DNA of 16,844 bases from Gammaproteobacteria bacterium (lineage in GTDB: Bacteria > Pseudomonadota > Gammaproteobacteria > DSM-16500), in contig VFKI01000146.1 in assembly GCA_009885665.1 (NCBI GenBank), positions 1 to 16,844 of the forward strand, read 5' to 3'. Below are positions 1 to 7,948 of the stretch, piece by piece (position 1 is the stretch's first letter; each line of letters begins with the position of its first letter). Under the pieces are notes generated by a model. It was not told the DNA's origin, did no database searches, and saw only the letters and a program-made list of their open reading frames with translations. The position numbers were made by a program, and so were the translations under genes.

Positions 1-104
1 AATCGCAGGAATACTGAAGTATTTCGAGGTTTTTCGACTGAGGAACGTTTATAGATGATGCCATGATGGGATGCAAGGTGTAAAAGTTATTTATGCGCAG
101 AGCC
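1..104. other. Left-edge segment without an identifiable gene
   Basis: No complete gene is visible. On the plus strand two frames are open from the window edge and close at about 54 and 58, so a short 3' end of a gene convergent with the glycerophosphodiesterase cannot be excluded. On the minus strand an ATG at 64 opens a frame that runs off the edge after 21 codons, with no Shine-Dalgarno sequence. The segment has a small palindrome, ATACT-GA-AGTAT, at 11-22 and is rich in short GATG repeats. I recognise none of the three partial translations. Confidence 0.3.
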
Positions 105-839
105 TTATAGCATACGATCAACACAATCCGTAAATACCGCGTCGACGCCTAATGCGAGTAATTTTTTTGCTTCTGCTACCTCATTGACAGTATACGCTAA
201 CAATAGCCTTTCCTCTGAAAGAAACGTTGCAATATTTTCAGCTGTCAATTTATCTGCGCGCATATGCAAGCTCACACAATTTAATGTTTGACATAAGCCC
301 TGCCAATCGGCCGGTACCGTTTCAAATAATCCACCCAAGGGTAAATCTGGTGCCAACGCTTTTACCGCTAACAGCACGGGTAATGAAAAACTGGATATAA
401 TAATATCAGGCGTCTCACCTTGCGCTTGCCAAGTCCGTAAATCTGCCAACACTTGCTTAACCGTGATAGACTCAGCGCCCGCCGGCGGCTTTATTTCAAT
501 ATTAGCGCATAGCTGTAATTCGCGCATTAAATTCAAAACATCGATAAAACGCGGGATTTTTTCATCTTTAAATTTAACATCGAACCAACTGCCTGCATCT
601 AGCGTCGCCAAATAAGTATAGGGATGACTGGCGACTGTCCCTTGACCATTGCTGGTGCGCGCCAAGGTTGCATCATGCATAATAATCGCCGTGCCACACG
701 CCGCCAGCTGGACATCAAATTCAATCCAGCGCGCTCCCGCCGCATGCGCGGCACGAAAAGCGGCCAAGGTGTTTTCAGGTGCGCGCCGACTCAAGCCGCG
801 ATGCGCAATAAAAGGCGGTAAAATACTACATTTTTTCAT
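105..839 (-). CDS. ugpQ: Cytosolic glycerophosphodiester phosphodiesterase, UgpQ-like
   Basis: The 244-aa protein should hydrolyse deacylated phospholipids (glycerophosphodiesters) to glycerol-3-phosphate and an alcohol. It has the GDPD TIM-barrel signature in order: HRG at 13-15, PENT at 21-24, the metal ligands E40 and D42 in IEFD, the catalytic-type H55 in MHD, the ERTSNG-like RTSNG at 61-65, DAGSWF at 81-86 and NIEIKP at 113-118. Length (E. coli UgpQ is 247 aa) and the absence of a signal peptide indicate the cytoplasmic UgpQ type rather than periplasmic GlpQ. The start ATG lies 14 bases inside the end of maeA, so the two genes are probably co-transcribed and translationally coupled. No ugp transporter genes are adjacent. 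The family call is firm; the exact substrate is inferred. Confidence 0.93.
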   Translation of the reverse strand: MKKCSILPPFIAHRGLSRRAPENTLAAFRAAHAAGARWIEFDVQLAACGTAIIMHDATLARTSNGQGTVASHPYTYLATLDAGSWFDVKFKDEKIPRFIDVLNLMRELQLCANIEIKPPAGAESITVKQVLADLRTWQAQGETPDIIISSFSLPVLLAVKALAPDLPLGGLFETVPADWQGLCQTLNCVSLHMRADKLTAENIATFLSEERLLLAYTVNEVAEAKKLLALGVDAVFTDCVDRML

Positions 840-2535
840 AAGGAAGATACTCCGGCATCCACATGAAATCGGCTAAATAACTGTCAAGATCAGCAGGGGG
901 CGCGCGATCAGCAAGACCCGCGGCCAGAATTTCTTTACCCACTGCAATCGCTACTTTAAGCGACACCGCACGAATATTTGCGAGAGGTGGCAATAATGCA
1001 CCCGTATCATCAAACCGCGCCGGTGAACATTGCGCCAATGCGCGTGCCGCCGCGATAAATAATGCATCCGTCACACTACGTGCTTGTAACGCAATCAATG
1101 CAAGCCCTAATCCTGGAAAAACATAGCAATTATTTGTTTGATCCACGTGACACGTCACGCCATTCGGTAAAGTAATCGGTGGAAACGGGCTGCCCGAACC
1201 AATGATTGCACGGCCTTCAGTCCAACGACAGATATCAATAGGCCTGGCTTCCGCGCGTGAATCTGGATTAGATAAAGGGAAAATAATCGGCCGCGCCACA
1301 CCCGCCGCCATGGCGCGAATACACGCTTCCGTGAATATACCCCCTTGTCCCGATACGCCCAATAACGCATGTGGTTTTACATTACGAATCACATCAAATA
1401 AATCAATGCGCGTCGGCTGCGTTAATTGCCAATGTGCCACTTCTGCTGCATCTCGCGCAAAAGGGGATTGAAAATCTAATAAATCAGTTTGTCCATTTAA
1501 TAATAAGCCATCGCGATCCACCAAATAAAAACGTTGTCGCGCTGCGGTTGACGATAAACCCATTTCCTCCATCATTTTACATAGCAAACGACTGATGCCA
1601 CAGCCTGCCGAACCTGCGCCCAATACCACAATGCGCTGCTCTATTAAAGGAATTTTTGTGACCTGCGTTGCCGCCAATAAAGCCGCCGCCGCAATAGCGG
1701 CTGTTCCTTGAATGTCATCATTGAAAGAGCATATGCGTTGTTGATAGCGTGTTAATAAGGTGCCCGCATTTTCTCGCGCGAAATCTTCCCATTGCAATAA
1801 AACATGTGGGAAACGTTTTTTAACAGCAACAACAAATTGCTCGATAAAATCAGCATATTCTTTACCACGAATGCGCGGATGTTGCCAGCCAATATACAAC
1901 GGGTCATTTAATAGTTCAGGATTATCGGTACCGACATCCAATAAAATCGGTAACGTAAAGCCTGGATAAATACCCGCACAGGCAGAATATAACGCAAGCT
2001 TGCCGATCGAAATACCCATCCCCCCCGCGCCTTGATCGCCTAAGCCTAAAATGCGCTCGCCATCAGAGACCACCATGACTTTCACATGATCAAAGCGCGG
2101 ATTTGCTAAAATACGATCGATATGTGCGCGCTGCGGATAGGCCAAAAAAACGCCGCGCGGACGGCGATAAATATGACTGTAACGCTGACACCCTAAGCCC
2201 ACTGTCGGCGTATAAACAATAGGCAACACTGTGTCAATATGTTGGCTGAGTAAGCTATAAAACAATGTTTCATTTGAATCTTGCAAGTCACGTAAATAAA
2301 TATATTGCTCTACTGCCGAAACTTTTCCCATACACGTGTCATACGAGCGTTGACGCTGCAATTCGAGGGTGGAAAAGCTGGGCGGCAATAAACCCCATAA
2401 ATTAAAGGCATCACGTTCCGCCGCAGGAAAAGACATCCCTTTATTTAGCAAGGGATGCATGAGTAAACCGTAGTCGCTATGCCTGACTTTGACGCAACGC
2501 GTGCCATCGGGGCGCGTAAATAAAGTGTGATCCAT
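826..2535 (-). CDS. maeA: NAD-dependent malic enzyme (malate dehydrogenase, oxaloacetate-decarboxylating)
   Basis: Oxidatively decarboxylates malate to pyruvate and CO2 with NAD(P)+, linking the TCA cycle to pyruvate. The chosen start gives 569 aa, against 565 for E. coli MaeA (SfcA). The frame stays open to 2622, but the extra N-terminal residues do not look like the family; an ATG four codons upstream (2547) is also possible. Landmarks: FPAAERDAFNLWGLLPP near the N-terminus, catalytic-type Y108 in VYTPTVG, GDQGAGGMGI followed by GKLALY (K179), the malic enzyme signature FNDDIQGTAA at 271-280, and the Rossmann motif GAGSAGCG at 306-313. The C-terminus (MWMPEYLPY) is also typical. It overlaps the downstream glycerophosphodiesterase gene by 14 bases and is divergent from mfd across 142 bp. 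NAD preference is inferred from similarity. Confidence 0.95.
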   Translation of the reverse strand: MDHTLFTRPDGTRCVKVRHSDYGLLMHPLLNKGMSFPAAERDAFNLWGLLPPSFSTLELQRQRSYDTCMGKVSAVEQYIYLRDLQDSNETLFYSLLSQHIDTVLPIVYTPTVGLGCQRYSHIYRRPRGVFLAYPQRAHIDRILANPRFDHVKVMVVSDGERILGLGDQGAGGMGISIGKLALYSACAGIYPGFTLPILLDVGTDNPELLNDPLYIGWQHPRIRGKEYADFIEQFVVAVKKRFPHVLLQWEDFARENAGTLLTRYQQRICSFNDDIQGTAAIAAAALLAATQVTKIPLIEQRIVVLGAGSAGCGISRLLCKMMEEMGLSSTAARQRFYLVDRDGLLLNGQTDLLDFQSPFARDAAEVAHWQLTQPTRIDLFDVIRNVKPHALLGVSGQGGIFTEACIRAMAAGVARPIIFPLSNPDSRAEARPIDICRWTEGRAIIGSGSPFPPITLPNGVTCHVDQTNNCYVFPGLGLALIALQARSVTDALFIAAARALAQCSPARFDDTGALLPPLANIRAVSLKVAIAVGKEILAAGLADRAPPADLDSYLADFMWMPEYLPYEKM

Positions 2536-2611
2536 AAGTCGTATCATTATATGAGGAGGGTATGTTATTAAAACATTAGCAGCACACGCGATGCAAATAG
2601 TGAAAATGCCA

Positions 2612-2640
2612 TTGCAGCGCACACGTCACAGCGCTAGAAT
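2612..2640 (+). promoter_or_regulatory. Candidate sigma70 promoter for mfd
   Basis: TTGCAG (2612-2617) and TAGAAT (2635-2640) are separated by 17 bp. The -10 matches consensus at 5 of 6 positions; the -35 matches at only 3. Transcription would begin near 2647, about 30 bases before the mfd start chosen here. The promoter sits inside the longer open frame that begins at 2591, which argues against that upstream start. Confidence 0.45.
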
Positions 2641-2653
2641 GTGCGTCATTCTA
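2635..2653. promoter_or_regulatory. Palindrome overlapping the mfd -10 element, possible operator
   Basis: A perfect 7-bp inverted repeat, TAGAATG-TGCGT-CATTCTA, covers the proposed -10 box and start point of mfd in the maeA/mfd divergent region. The symmetric spacing would suit a dimeric regulator. No match to a known operator is claimed, and it may be chance. Confidence 0.25.
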
Positions 2654-2677
2654 ACTGGCACATACTCGAATATTCAT

Positions 2678-5600
2678 ATGCTGAACCTACCCCCACTACC
2701 CCACAAACCCGGCGAACGCCTTAGCCTCGCAGGCTTGCCAGGTGCCAGCCTTGCCCTTTGCTTGGCCAATTTGCTGGGCAGCTCCGCTAAACCCGCTTGC
2801 ATCATCACACCCGACACGCTTACCGCCGATCGGCTCGCCCATGAGCTGGCATTCTTTCTGGGCGACGACGACGCCCCCATTTTGCAGCTACCGGACTGGG
2901 AAACTTTGCCCTATGATAATTTTTCACCTCACCGAGACATTATCTCCAGTCGTCTAACCACATTATTTCGTTTGCCTAACTTACGCCGCGGCGCACTGAT
3001 CACGCCTATCAGCACCCTCATGCACCGGCTGTGCCCGCGCGACTTTCTCGAACAACACACGTTCTTATTACGGCCAGGCGACAAAATTAATATTGAAGCT
3101 TTACGTTTACGTCTTGAAAAATCAGGTTATCGCTGTGTCCCTGAAGTCAATATGCATGGCGAATTTGCCGTACGTGGCTCAATCATCGATTTATATCCCA
3201 TGGGCAGCATACTCCCCTTTCGCATTGATTTATTCGATGAAGATGTCGATACCATCCGCACCTTTTCACCCGACACACAACGCACCATTGAAAAAGTTGA
3301 GCGTATTGAATTATTGCCAGCGCATGAATTCCCTTTAAACGATACGGCTATCGAATATTTTCGGCAGCAATGGCGTAGTGCATTCAGTGGTAATCCTCTC
3401 AATTGCCCGATGTATCAAGATATTTCGAATGGCATTCCTGCGCCTGGCCTTGAATATTACTTACCTTTATTTTTCAAACAAACTGCCACGCTGGCTGATT
3501 ACTTACCTGCCGACAGCCTACTGATTCATATCGGTAACACACACGCGCAAGCTGAAAATTTTTGGCTTGAAATTCGCGAACGATACGAACAACGCGGCCA
3601 TGATGCAACACGCCCTATCCTATTACCTGAAAAAAACTTCATCCCTGTTGAACGTCTATTTCAAGATTTTCGCCAATACCCCATGGTGCAGTTAACAAAA
3701 GAAACCGCCATCGATAAAAAAGCCATTGACTGTCAATGCCAATCTTTACCTGATATTAGCATCCAAGCACGCGCGGAAAAGCCCTATCACGCTTTGCAAA
3801 ATTTTATTGCGCACTATCCTGGCCGCATTTTATTTTGCGTTGAAACGGCTGGACGCCGTGAAGTTTTATTACAACAATTTGCCAGTTTGCAGATATATCC
3901 TGTCACCGTTAATCGTTGGCAAGACTTTTATACGGGCGATCAACGTCTCGCCATTATCACCGCGCCGCTCGAACAAGGCGCCTGCCTTAACGATCCTGAC
4001 ATTGCCTTAATCACTGAAAATGCTTTATCTGGCGCACGTATCATGCAACGGCGTCGACGTCAGCGTGACAATTTTGCTGACAGCGATGCGATCGTGCGTA
4101 ATTTAACTGAATTAAAAATGGGTGCGCCCGTCGTACATTTAGATCATGGTGTCGGGCGATATCAAGGCTTACAGACGCTGGATGTCGGTGGGCGTATTGC
4201 TGAATTTTTATGTTTAACGTATGCCGATGACGATAAACTTTATGTACCGGTGACTGCATTGCATCTCGTGAGTCGTTATGGCGGTGCTGATCCAGAAAAT
4301 GCACCGCTTAATAAATTAGGCAGCGGACAATGGCAGAAAGCACGCAAAAAAGCATTGGAAGCAATGCGCGATGTCGCAGCAGAATTATTAGATGTCTATG
4401 CCAAACGCGAAGCCAGCAAAGGCTATGCTTATGAAACACCAGACGGCGAATACGCCACATTTGCCGCAGCCTTCCCTTTCGAAGAAACCCCTGACCAACA
4501 AAAAGCAATCGAAGATGTCATTGCCGATTTACGCTCTGAAAAACCGATGGACCGTTTAGTCTGTGGTGATGTGGGCTTTGGTAAAACAGAAGTTGCCATG
4601 CGTGCGGCATTTGTCGCTGTACAAAATGGTCGCCAAGTCGTCGTATTGGTTCCCACTACTTTATTGGCAGGTCAACATTATCAAAATTTTTTGGATCGCT
4701 TTGCAGATTGGCCGGTGCGCATTGATATGTTGTCGCGTTTTAAATCGACAGCAGAACAAAATGCGTTATTGGCAAATCTTGAAAATGGCAAAGTGGATAT
4801 TGTCATTGGCACGCATCGTTTATTACAAAAAAATATTCGCTTTCGCAATCTCGGTTTATTAATTATCGATGAAGAACACCGCTTTGGCGTACAACAAAAA
4901 GAAAAATTAAAATCTTTGCGTTTAAATGTCGATATTCTAACGCTCACTGCAACGCCGATTCCGCGTACACTCAATATGGCATTTGGCGGTATACGCGATT
5001 TATCCATTATTGCCACACCACCCGCTCGCCGACTGTCTGTCAAAACCTTCGTGCAAGAATACCAACCTGCCGCGATCAAAGAAGCGATATTGCGTGAAAT
5101 CTTACGCGGTGGCCAAGTCTATTTTCTACATAATGATGTTGCCAGTATTGAACGTATGGCGGCGGATTTACAAAAACTCATTCCCGAAGCACGCATCGGT
5201 ACGGCGCATGGCCAGATGCGCGAACGTGAGCTGGAACAGGTGATGGCAGATTTTTATCATCGTCGATTTAATGTTTTAGTCTGCAGCACGATTATCGAAA
5301 GTGGTATTGACGTACCTTCAGCCAACACGATCGTCATCAACCGTGCGGATAAATTAGGTCTGGCGCAATTACATCAATTACGTGGCCGCGTCGGTCGCTC
5401 GCATCACCAAGCCTATGCGTGGCTATTGATTCCGTCGCGCAAAGCGATTACGCCAGATGCTGAAAAACGGCTTGATGCCATTGCCTCGCTAGAAGATTTA
5501 GGTGCAGGCTTTACCTTGGCGACGCATGATTTGGAAATTCGCGGCGCGGGTCAATTGTTGGGCGAAGGACAAAGTGGCAACATACAAGCAATCGGTTATT

Positions 5601-6115
5601 CACTTTATATGGAATTATTAGCGCGCGCGGTCAAAGCATTAAAAAACAATGAAACCATCGATCTTGAAAAAGCCACACCACAAGGTGCTGAAATTGATTT
5701 ACATATCCCCGCGCTTATTCCCGACGACTATTTAGCAGATGTGGCATTGCGCTTGCAATTTTATCGCCGTATTGCCACCACGCAAACTTCTGCAGAATTA
5801 GATGACATCCAAATTGAAATGATAGACCGTTTTGGCTTGCTCCCTTTGCCTGCTAAAAATTTATTCAGCCTTGCCCTCATGCGCCAACAAGCGGATAAGC
5901 TCGGTATTGTGCGCCTTGAAGCAAGCACAACGAGCGGGAAAATAACGTTTAACGACAAACCCAATATTGATCCAAGGCGTATTATTCAGCTGATCCAGCA
6001 GCGCGCGCGTCAATATCGCATGGAAGGGTCGACTGCGCTGCGCTTTCATTTACCAGAACATATCCCCGAAAATCGCTTGGTGATGGTAGAGCAAGTATTG
6101 ACAGCACTCGCTTAA
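2678..6115 (+). CDS. mfd: Transcription-repair coupling factor Mfd
   Basis: Mfd is a dsDNA translocase that removes RNA polymerase stalled at lesions and recruits UvrA. The chosen start gives 1145 aa (E. coli 1148); the frame is open from 2591, but those 29 residues are not family-like and overlap a promoter. There is no clear Shine-Dalgarno sequence. Domains: a UvrB-like N-terminal module, with the family motif around DWETLPYDNFSPH; the RNA polymerase-interacting domain at about 482-540 (PVVHLDHGVGRYQG, then LYVPVTALHLVSRY); the RecG-like helicase with Walker A GDVGFGKT (K636), the DEEH box at 731-734, TATPIPRT, and QLRGRVGRSHHQAYAWLL; the translocation-type segment ATHDLEIRGAGQLLGEGQSG; and the C-terminal TRCF domain from about 1000. 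All motifs look intact. It is divergent from maeA and is followed by the DUF47-pit pair, which has its own promoter. Confidence 0.98.
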   Translation: MLNLPPLPHKPGERLSLAGLPGASLALCLANLLGSSAKPACIITPDTLTADRLAHELAFFLGDDDAPILQLPDWETLPYDNFSPHRDIISSRLTTLFRLPNLRRGALITPISTLMHRLCPRDFLEQHTFLLRPGDKINIEALRLRLEKSGYRCVPEVNMHGEFAVRGSIIDLYPMGSILPFRIDLFDEDVDTIRTFSPDTQRTIEKVERIELLPAHEFPLNDTAIEYFRQQWRSAFSGNPLNCPMYQDISNGIPAPGLEYYLPLFFKQTATLADYLPADSLLIHIGNTHAQAENFWLEIRERYEQRGHDATRPILLPEKNFIPVERLFQDFRQYPMVQLTKETAIDKKAIDCQCQSLPDISIQARAEKPYHALQNFIAHYPGRILFCVETAGRREVLLQQFASLQIYPVTVNRWQDFYTGDQRLAIITAPLEQGACLNDPDIALITENALSGARIMQRRRRQRDNFADSDAIVRNLTELKMGAPVVHLDHGVGRYQGLQTLDVGGRIAEFLCLTYADDDKLYVPVTALHLVSRYGGADPENAPLNKLGSGQWQKARKKALEAMRDVAAELLDVYAKREASKGYAYETPDGEYATFAAAFPFEETPDQQKAIEDVIADLRSEKPMDRLVCGDVGFGKTEVAMRAAFVAVQNGRQVVVLVPTTLLAGQHYQNFLDRFADWPVRIDMLSRFKSTAEQNALLANLENGKVDIVIGTHRLLQKNIRFRNLGLLIIDEEHRFGVQQKEKLKSLRLNVDILTLTATPIPRTLNMAFGGIRDLSIIATPPARRLSVKTFVQEYQPAAIKEAILREILRGGQVYFLHNDVASIERMAADLQKLIPEARIGTAHGQMRERELEQVMADFYHRRFNVLVCSTIIESGIDVPSANTIVINRADKLGLAQLHQLRGRVGRSHHQAYAWLLIPSRKAITPDAEKRLDAIASLEDLGAGFTLATHDLEIRGAGQLLGEGQSGNIQAIGYSLYMELLARAVKALKNNETIDLEKATPQGAEIDLHIPALIPDDYLADVALRLQFYRRIATTQTSAELDDIQIEMIDRFGLLPLPAKNLFSLALMRQQADKLGIVRLEASTTSGKITFNDKPNIDPRRIIQLIQQRARQYRMEGSTALRFHLPEHIPENRLVMVEQVLTALA

Positions 6116-6207
6116 GGGCGGGCACTCATGCAGTTTGCCGCGGACTCAGCTCCCCTTACCCTATCTTTTGTAATGGATACCGCGCACGCCTTAAAAACCT
6201 TAAAAGC

Positions 6208-6237
6208 TTGGCACTTCGCGGCTAAATCCGGTAGAAT
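6208..6237 (+). promoter_or_regulatory. Candidate sigma70 promoter for the DUF47-pit operon
   Basis: TTGGCA (6208-6213) and TAGAAT (6232-6237) are 18 bp apart; each matches the consensus at 5 of 6 positions. Transcription would start near 6244, giving a leader of about 28 bases to the ATG at 6272. The site lies within the longer open frame beginning at 6128 and supports the shorter protein. Confidence 0.55.
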
Positions 6238-6271
6238 TCGTTCTCATCATTTTGACACAGGTAGTTGCCCC

Positions 6272-6898
6272 ATGTTGAAACGCTTCCTGCCACAACAGGA
6301 AAACTTTTTTGACCTTTTCCAGCAAACCGCGGACACGCTGGTGGAATCTACTTCTCACTTCCATAACATGTTATGTGAGCTGGGACGGCAACAAGAATAT
6401 GTAGACATCATTGCTGCACTGGAAATGAAGGCTAATGACGTTACGCGACACACCTTCACGCTGTTACACACGACATTCATTACGCCCTTTGACCGTCATG
6501 ACATTCATACGTTGACGAGCGGGCTGGATGATATTGCCGATTTAGTCAACCGTTGCGCGCAACGTTTTCCTTTTTATAACTTAAATACTGTGCCACAAGA
6601 AATGGTGCAATTAGCCATGCTTTCCGTACAAGCGACGACCCAGTTGCGCGAAGCCATTAATCGATTGCATATGCTGCGTAAAGCGCCAGAAATTGTACAA
6701 TATTGCGAAGCAATCGACAAAGTGGAATGCGAAGCCCATAAAGCTATTTTGGCCGGTGAAAAACGCTTATTTGCTGAAGAAAATGATTTCAAGCAATTTT
6801 ACAAGCTAAAAGAGGTCTACACCTTGGTGCGCTCTGTGGTAAAAAAATGCCAAGATGTCGCTAATCTCATTAAAGGTATCATCTTGGAATACGCCTAA
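6272..6898 (+). CDS. DUF47 family PhoU-like protein, partner of Pit phosphate transporter
   Basis: A 208-aa, all-helical protein of the DUF47/PhoU-like family (TIGR00153 type), commonly encoded next to Pit transporters and thought to modulate them. Typical features: MLKRFLPQQENFFDLFQQTADTLVE at the N-terminus, the LEMKANDVTRHTFTLLHTTFITPFDRHDIHTL segment near residues 50-80 with acidic and His residues in the PhoU-like metal-binding region, DDIADLVN, and a C-terminal YKLKEVYTLVRSVVKKCQDVANLIKGIILEYA helix. The frame is open from 6128, but the first 48 residues do not resemble the family, and the promoter at 6208-6237 falls inside them. Its TAA overlaps the ATG of pit by one base (TAATG), so translation is probably coupled. 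The regulatory role is inferred from the family and the pairing. Confidence 0.9.
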   Translation: MLKRFLPQQENFFDLFQQTADTLVESTSHFHNMLCELGRQQEYVDIIAALEMKANDVTRHTFTLLHTTFITPFDRHDIHTLTSGLDDIADLVNRCAQRFPFYNLNTVPQEMVQLAMLSVQATTQLREAINRLHMLRKAPEIVQYCEAIDKVECEAHKAILAGEKRLFAEENDFKQFYKLKEVYTLVRSVVKKCQDVANLIKGIILEYA

Positions 6899-7899
6899 TG
6901 CATTTTGCTGCATTGACTCCGCTCATCATCTTCACCATCTTGGCCGCATTAACCTTTGATTTTCTTAATGGTTTTAACGATGCAGCCAACTCAATTGCAA
7001 CCATTGTTTCCACCCGCGTCCTTAAACCCCAGCACGCCGTGCTTTGGGCTGCGTTTTTTAATTTTATTGCTTTTTTATTTTTTGGATTACATGTCGCTGA
7101 AACGATCGGCACCGGCTTAATTAACCCAAGCATTGTCAACGTTCAAGTCATTTTAGCCGCGCTATTAGGCGCGACAGGTTGGAATATTTTTTGTTGGTAT
7201 TTTGGCCTGCCGTCCAGCTCATCGCATGCTTTAATCGGCGGATTATTAGGCGCAGCGATTGCTAAAGCAGGCTACAGTTCCATAAAAATTTCAGGCATAT
7301 CAAAAGTGCTAGCCGCCATTATTATCTCGCCCACTTGCGGCTTTTTAATTGGCGGTTTACTGATGTTATTAGTTGCACGGATTTTTTTCCGCGTTACACC
7401 ATTGCGTGTCGATGGCATATTCCGCAAAGTACAACTCTTATCTTCTGCCGCCATCAGCATCGCACATGGCAGTAACGACGCACAAAAAACCATGGGCATT
7501 ATTGCCATTTTATTATTTTCTTGTGGCGCGTTAAAAGGTCACTTTTACATCCCCATTTGGATCATCGTTGCGTGCAACCTCGTTATTGCACTCGGTACGC
7601 TTTCCGGCGGCTGGCGCATTGTCAAAACCATGGGCATGAAAATTACCCGCTTAAAACCGGTCGGCGGTTTTTGTGCGGAAACTGCCGGAGCGGCAACGCT
7701 CATGCTGGCGACCCATCTTGGCATCCCTGTTTCCACCACGCATACCATCACAGGCTCTATCGTCGGTGTCGGCTCCTCGCTGCAAAGTGTACGTGCCGTA
7801 CGCTGGGGCGTCGCACGACGTATTGTCTGGGCATGGCTATTAACGATCCCAGCGGCAGGATCCGTCGCATTTGGATTAGGCAAACTCATTGGCAGCTGA
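6898..7899 (+). CDS. pit: Inorganic phosphate transporter, Pit family
   Basis: A 333-aa polytopic inner-membrane protein with many hydrophobic segments, expected to import phosphate (as a metal-phosphate complex) in symport with protons or cations. It shows the internally duplicated PiT signature: GFNDAANSIAT at 25-35 in the first half and AHGSNDAQKTMGI at 189-201 in the second. The paired loops SSSSHALIGG and VSTTHTITGS (from about 278) are also present. It is shorter than E. coli PitA (499 aa) and matches the compact PiT type found with DUF47 partners. Its ATG overlaps the DUF47 stop by one base. The next gene starts 49 bases downstream with no strong terminator between, so read-through is possible. 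Phosphate is the likely substrate; sulfate is a less likely alternative for this family. Confidence 0.95.
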   Translation: MHFAALTPLIIFTILAALTFDFLNGFNDAANSIATIVSTRVLKPQHAVLWAAFFNFIAFLFFGLHVAETIGTGLINPSIVNVQVILAALLGATGWNIFCWYFGLPSSSSHALIGGLLGAAIAKAGYSSIKISGISKVLAAIIISPTCGFLIGGLLMLLVARIFFRVTPLRVDGIFRKVQLLSSAAISIAHGSNDAQKTMGIIAILLFSCGALKGHFYIPIWIIVACNLVIALGTLSGGWRIVKTMGMKITRLKPVGGFCAETAGAATLMLATHLGIPVSTTHTITGSIVGVGSSLQSVRAVRWGVARRIVWAWLLTIPAAGSVAFGLGKLIGS

Positions 7900-7948
7900 T
7901 GAATATGGATTTTCTCGTTGATCATTCATTTCAACAGGAATCACTCTT

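Noticed and set aside
2554..2579. AGGAGG followed by an ATG on the plus strand, five-codon frame
   Set aside because: The spacing to ATG is only two bases, the frame ends after five codons, and it lies upstream of the proposed mfd promoter.
2591..2677. 29-residue N-terminal extension of Mfd
   Set aside because: The residues do not resemble Mfd, the 2678 start gives the expected length, and a promoter lies inside the extension.
4681..5079. 132-aa minus-strand frame within mfd
   Set aside because: It is antisense to the intact helicase domain and has no recognisable domain or ribosome site.
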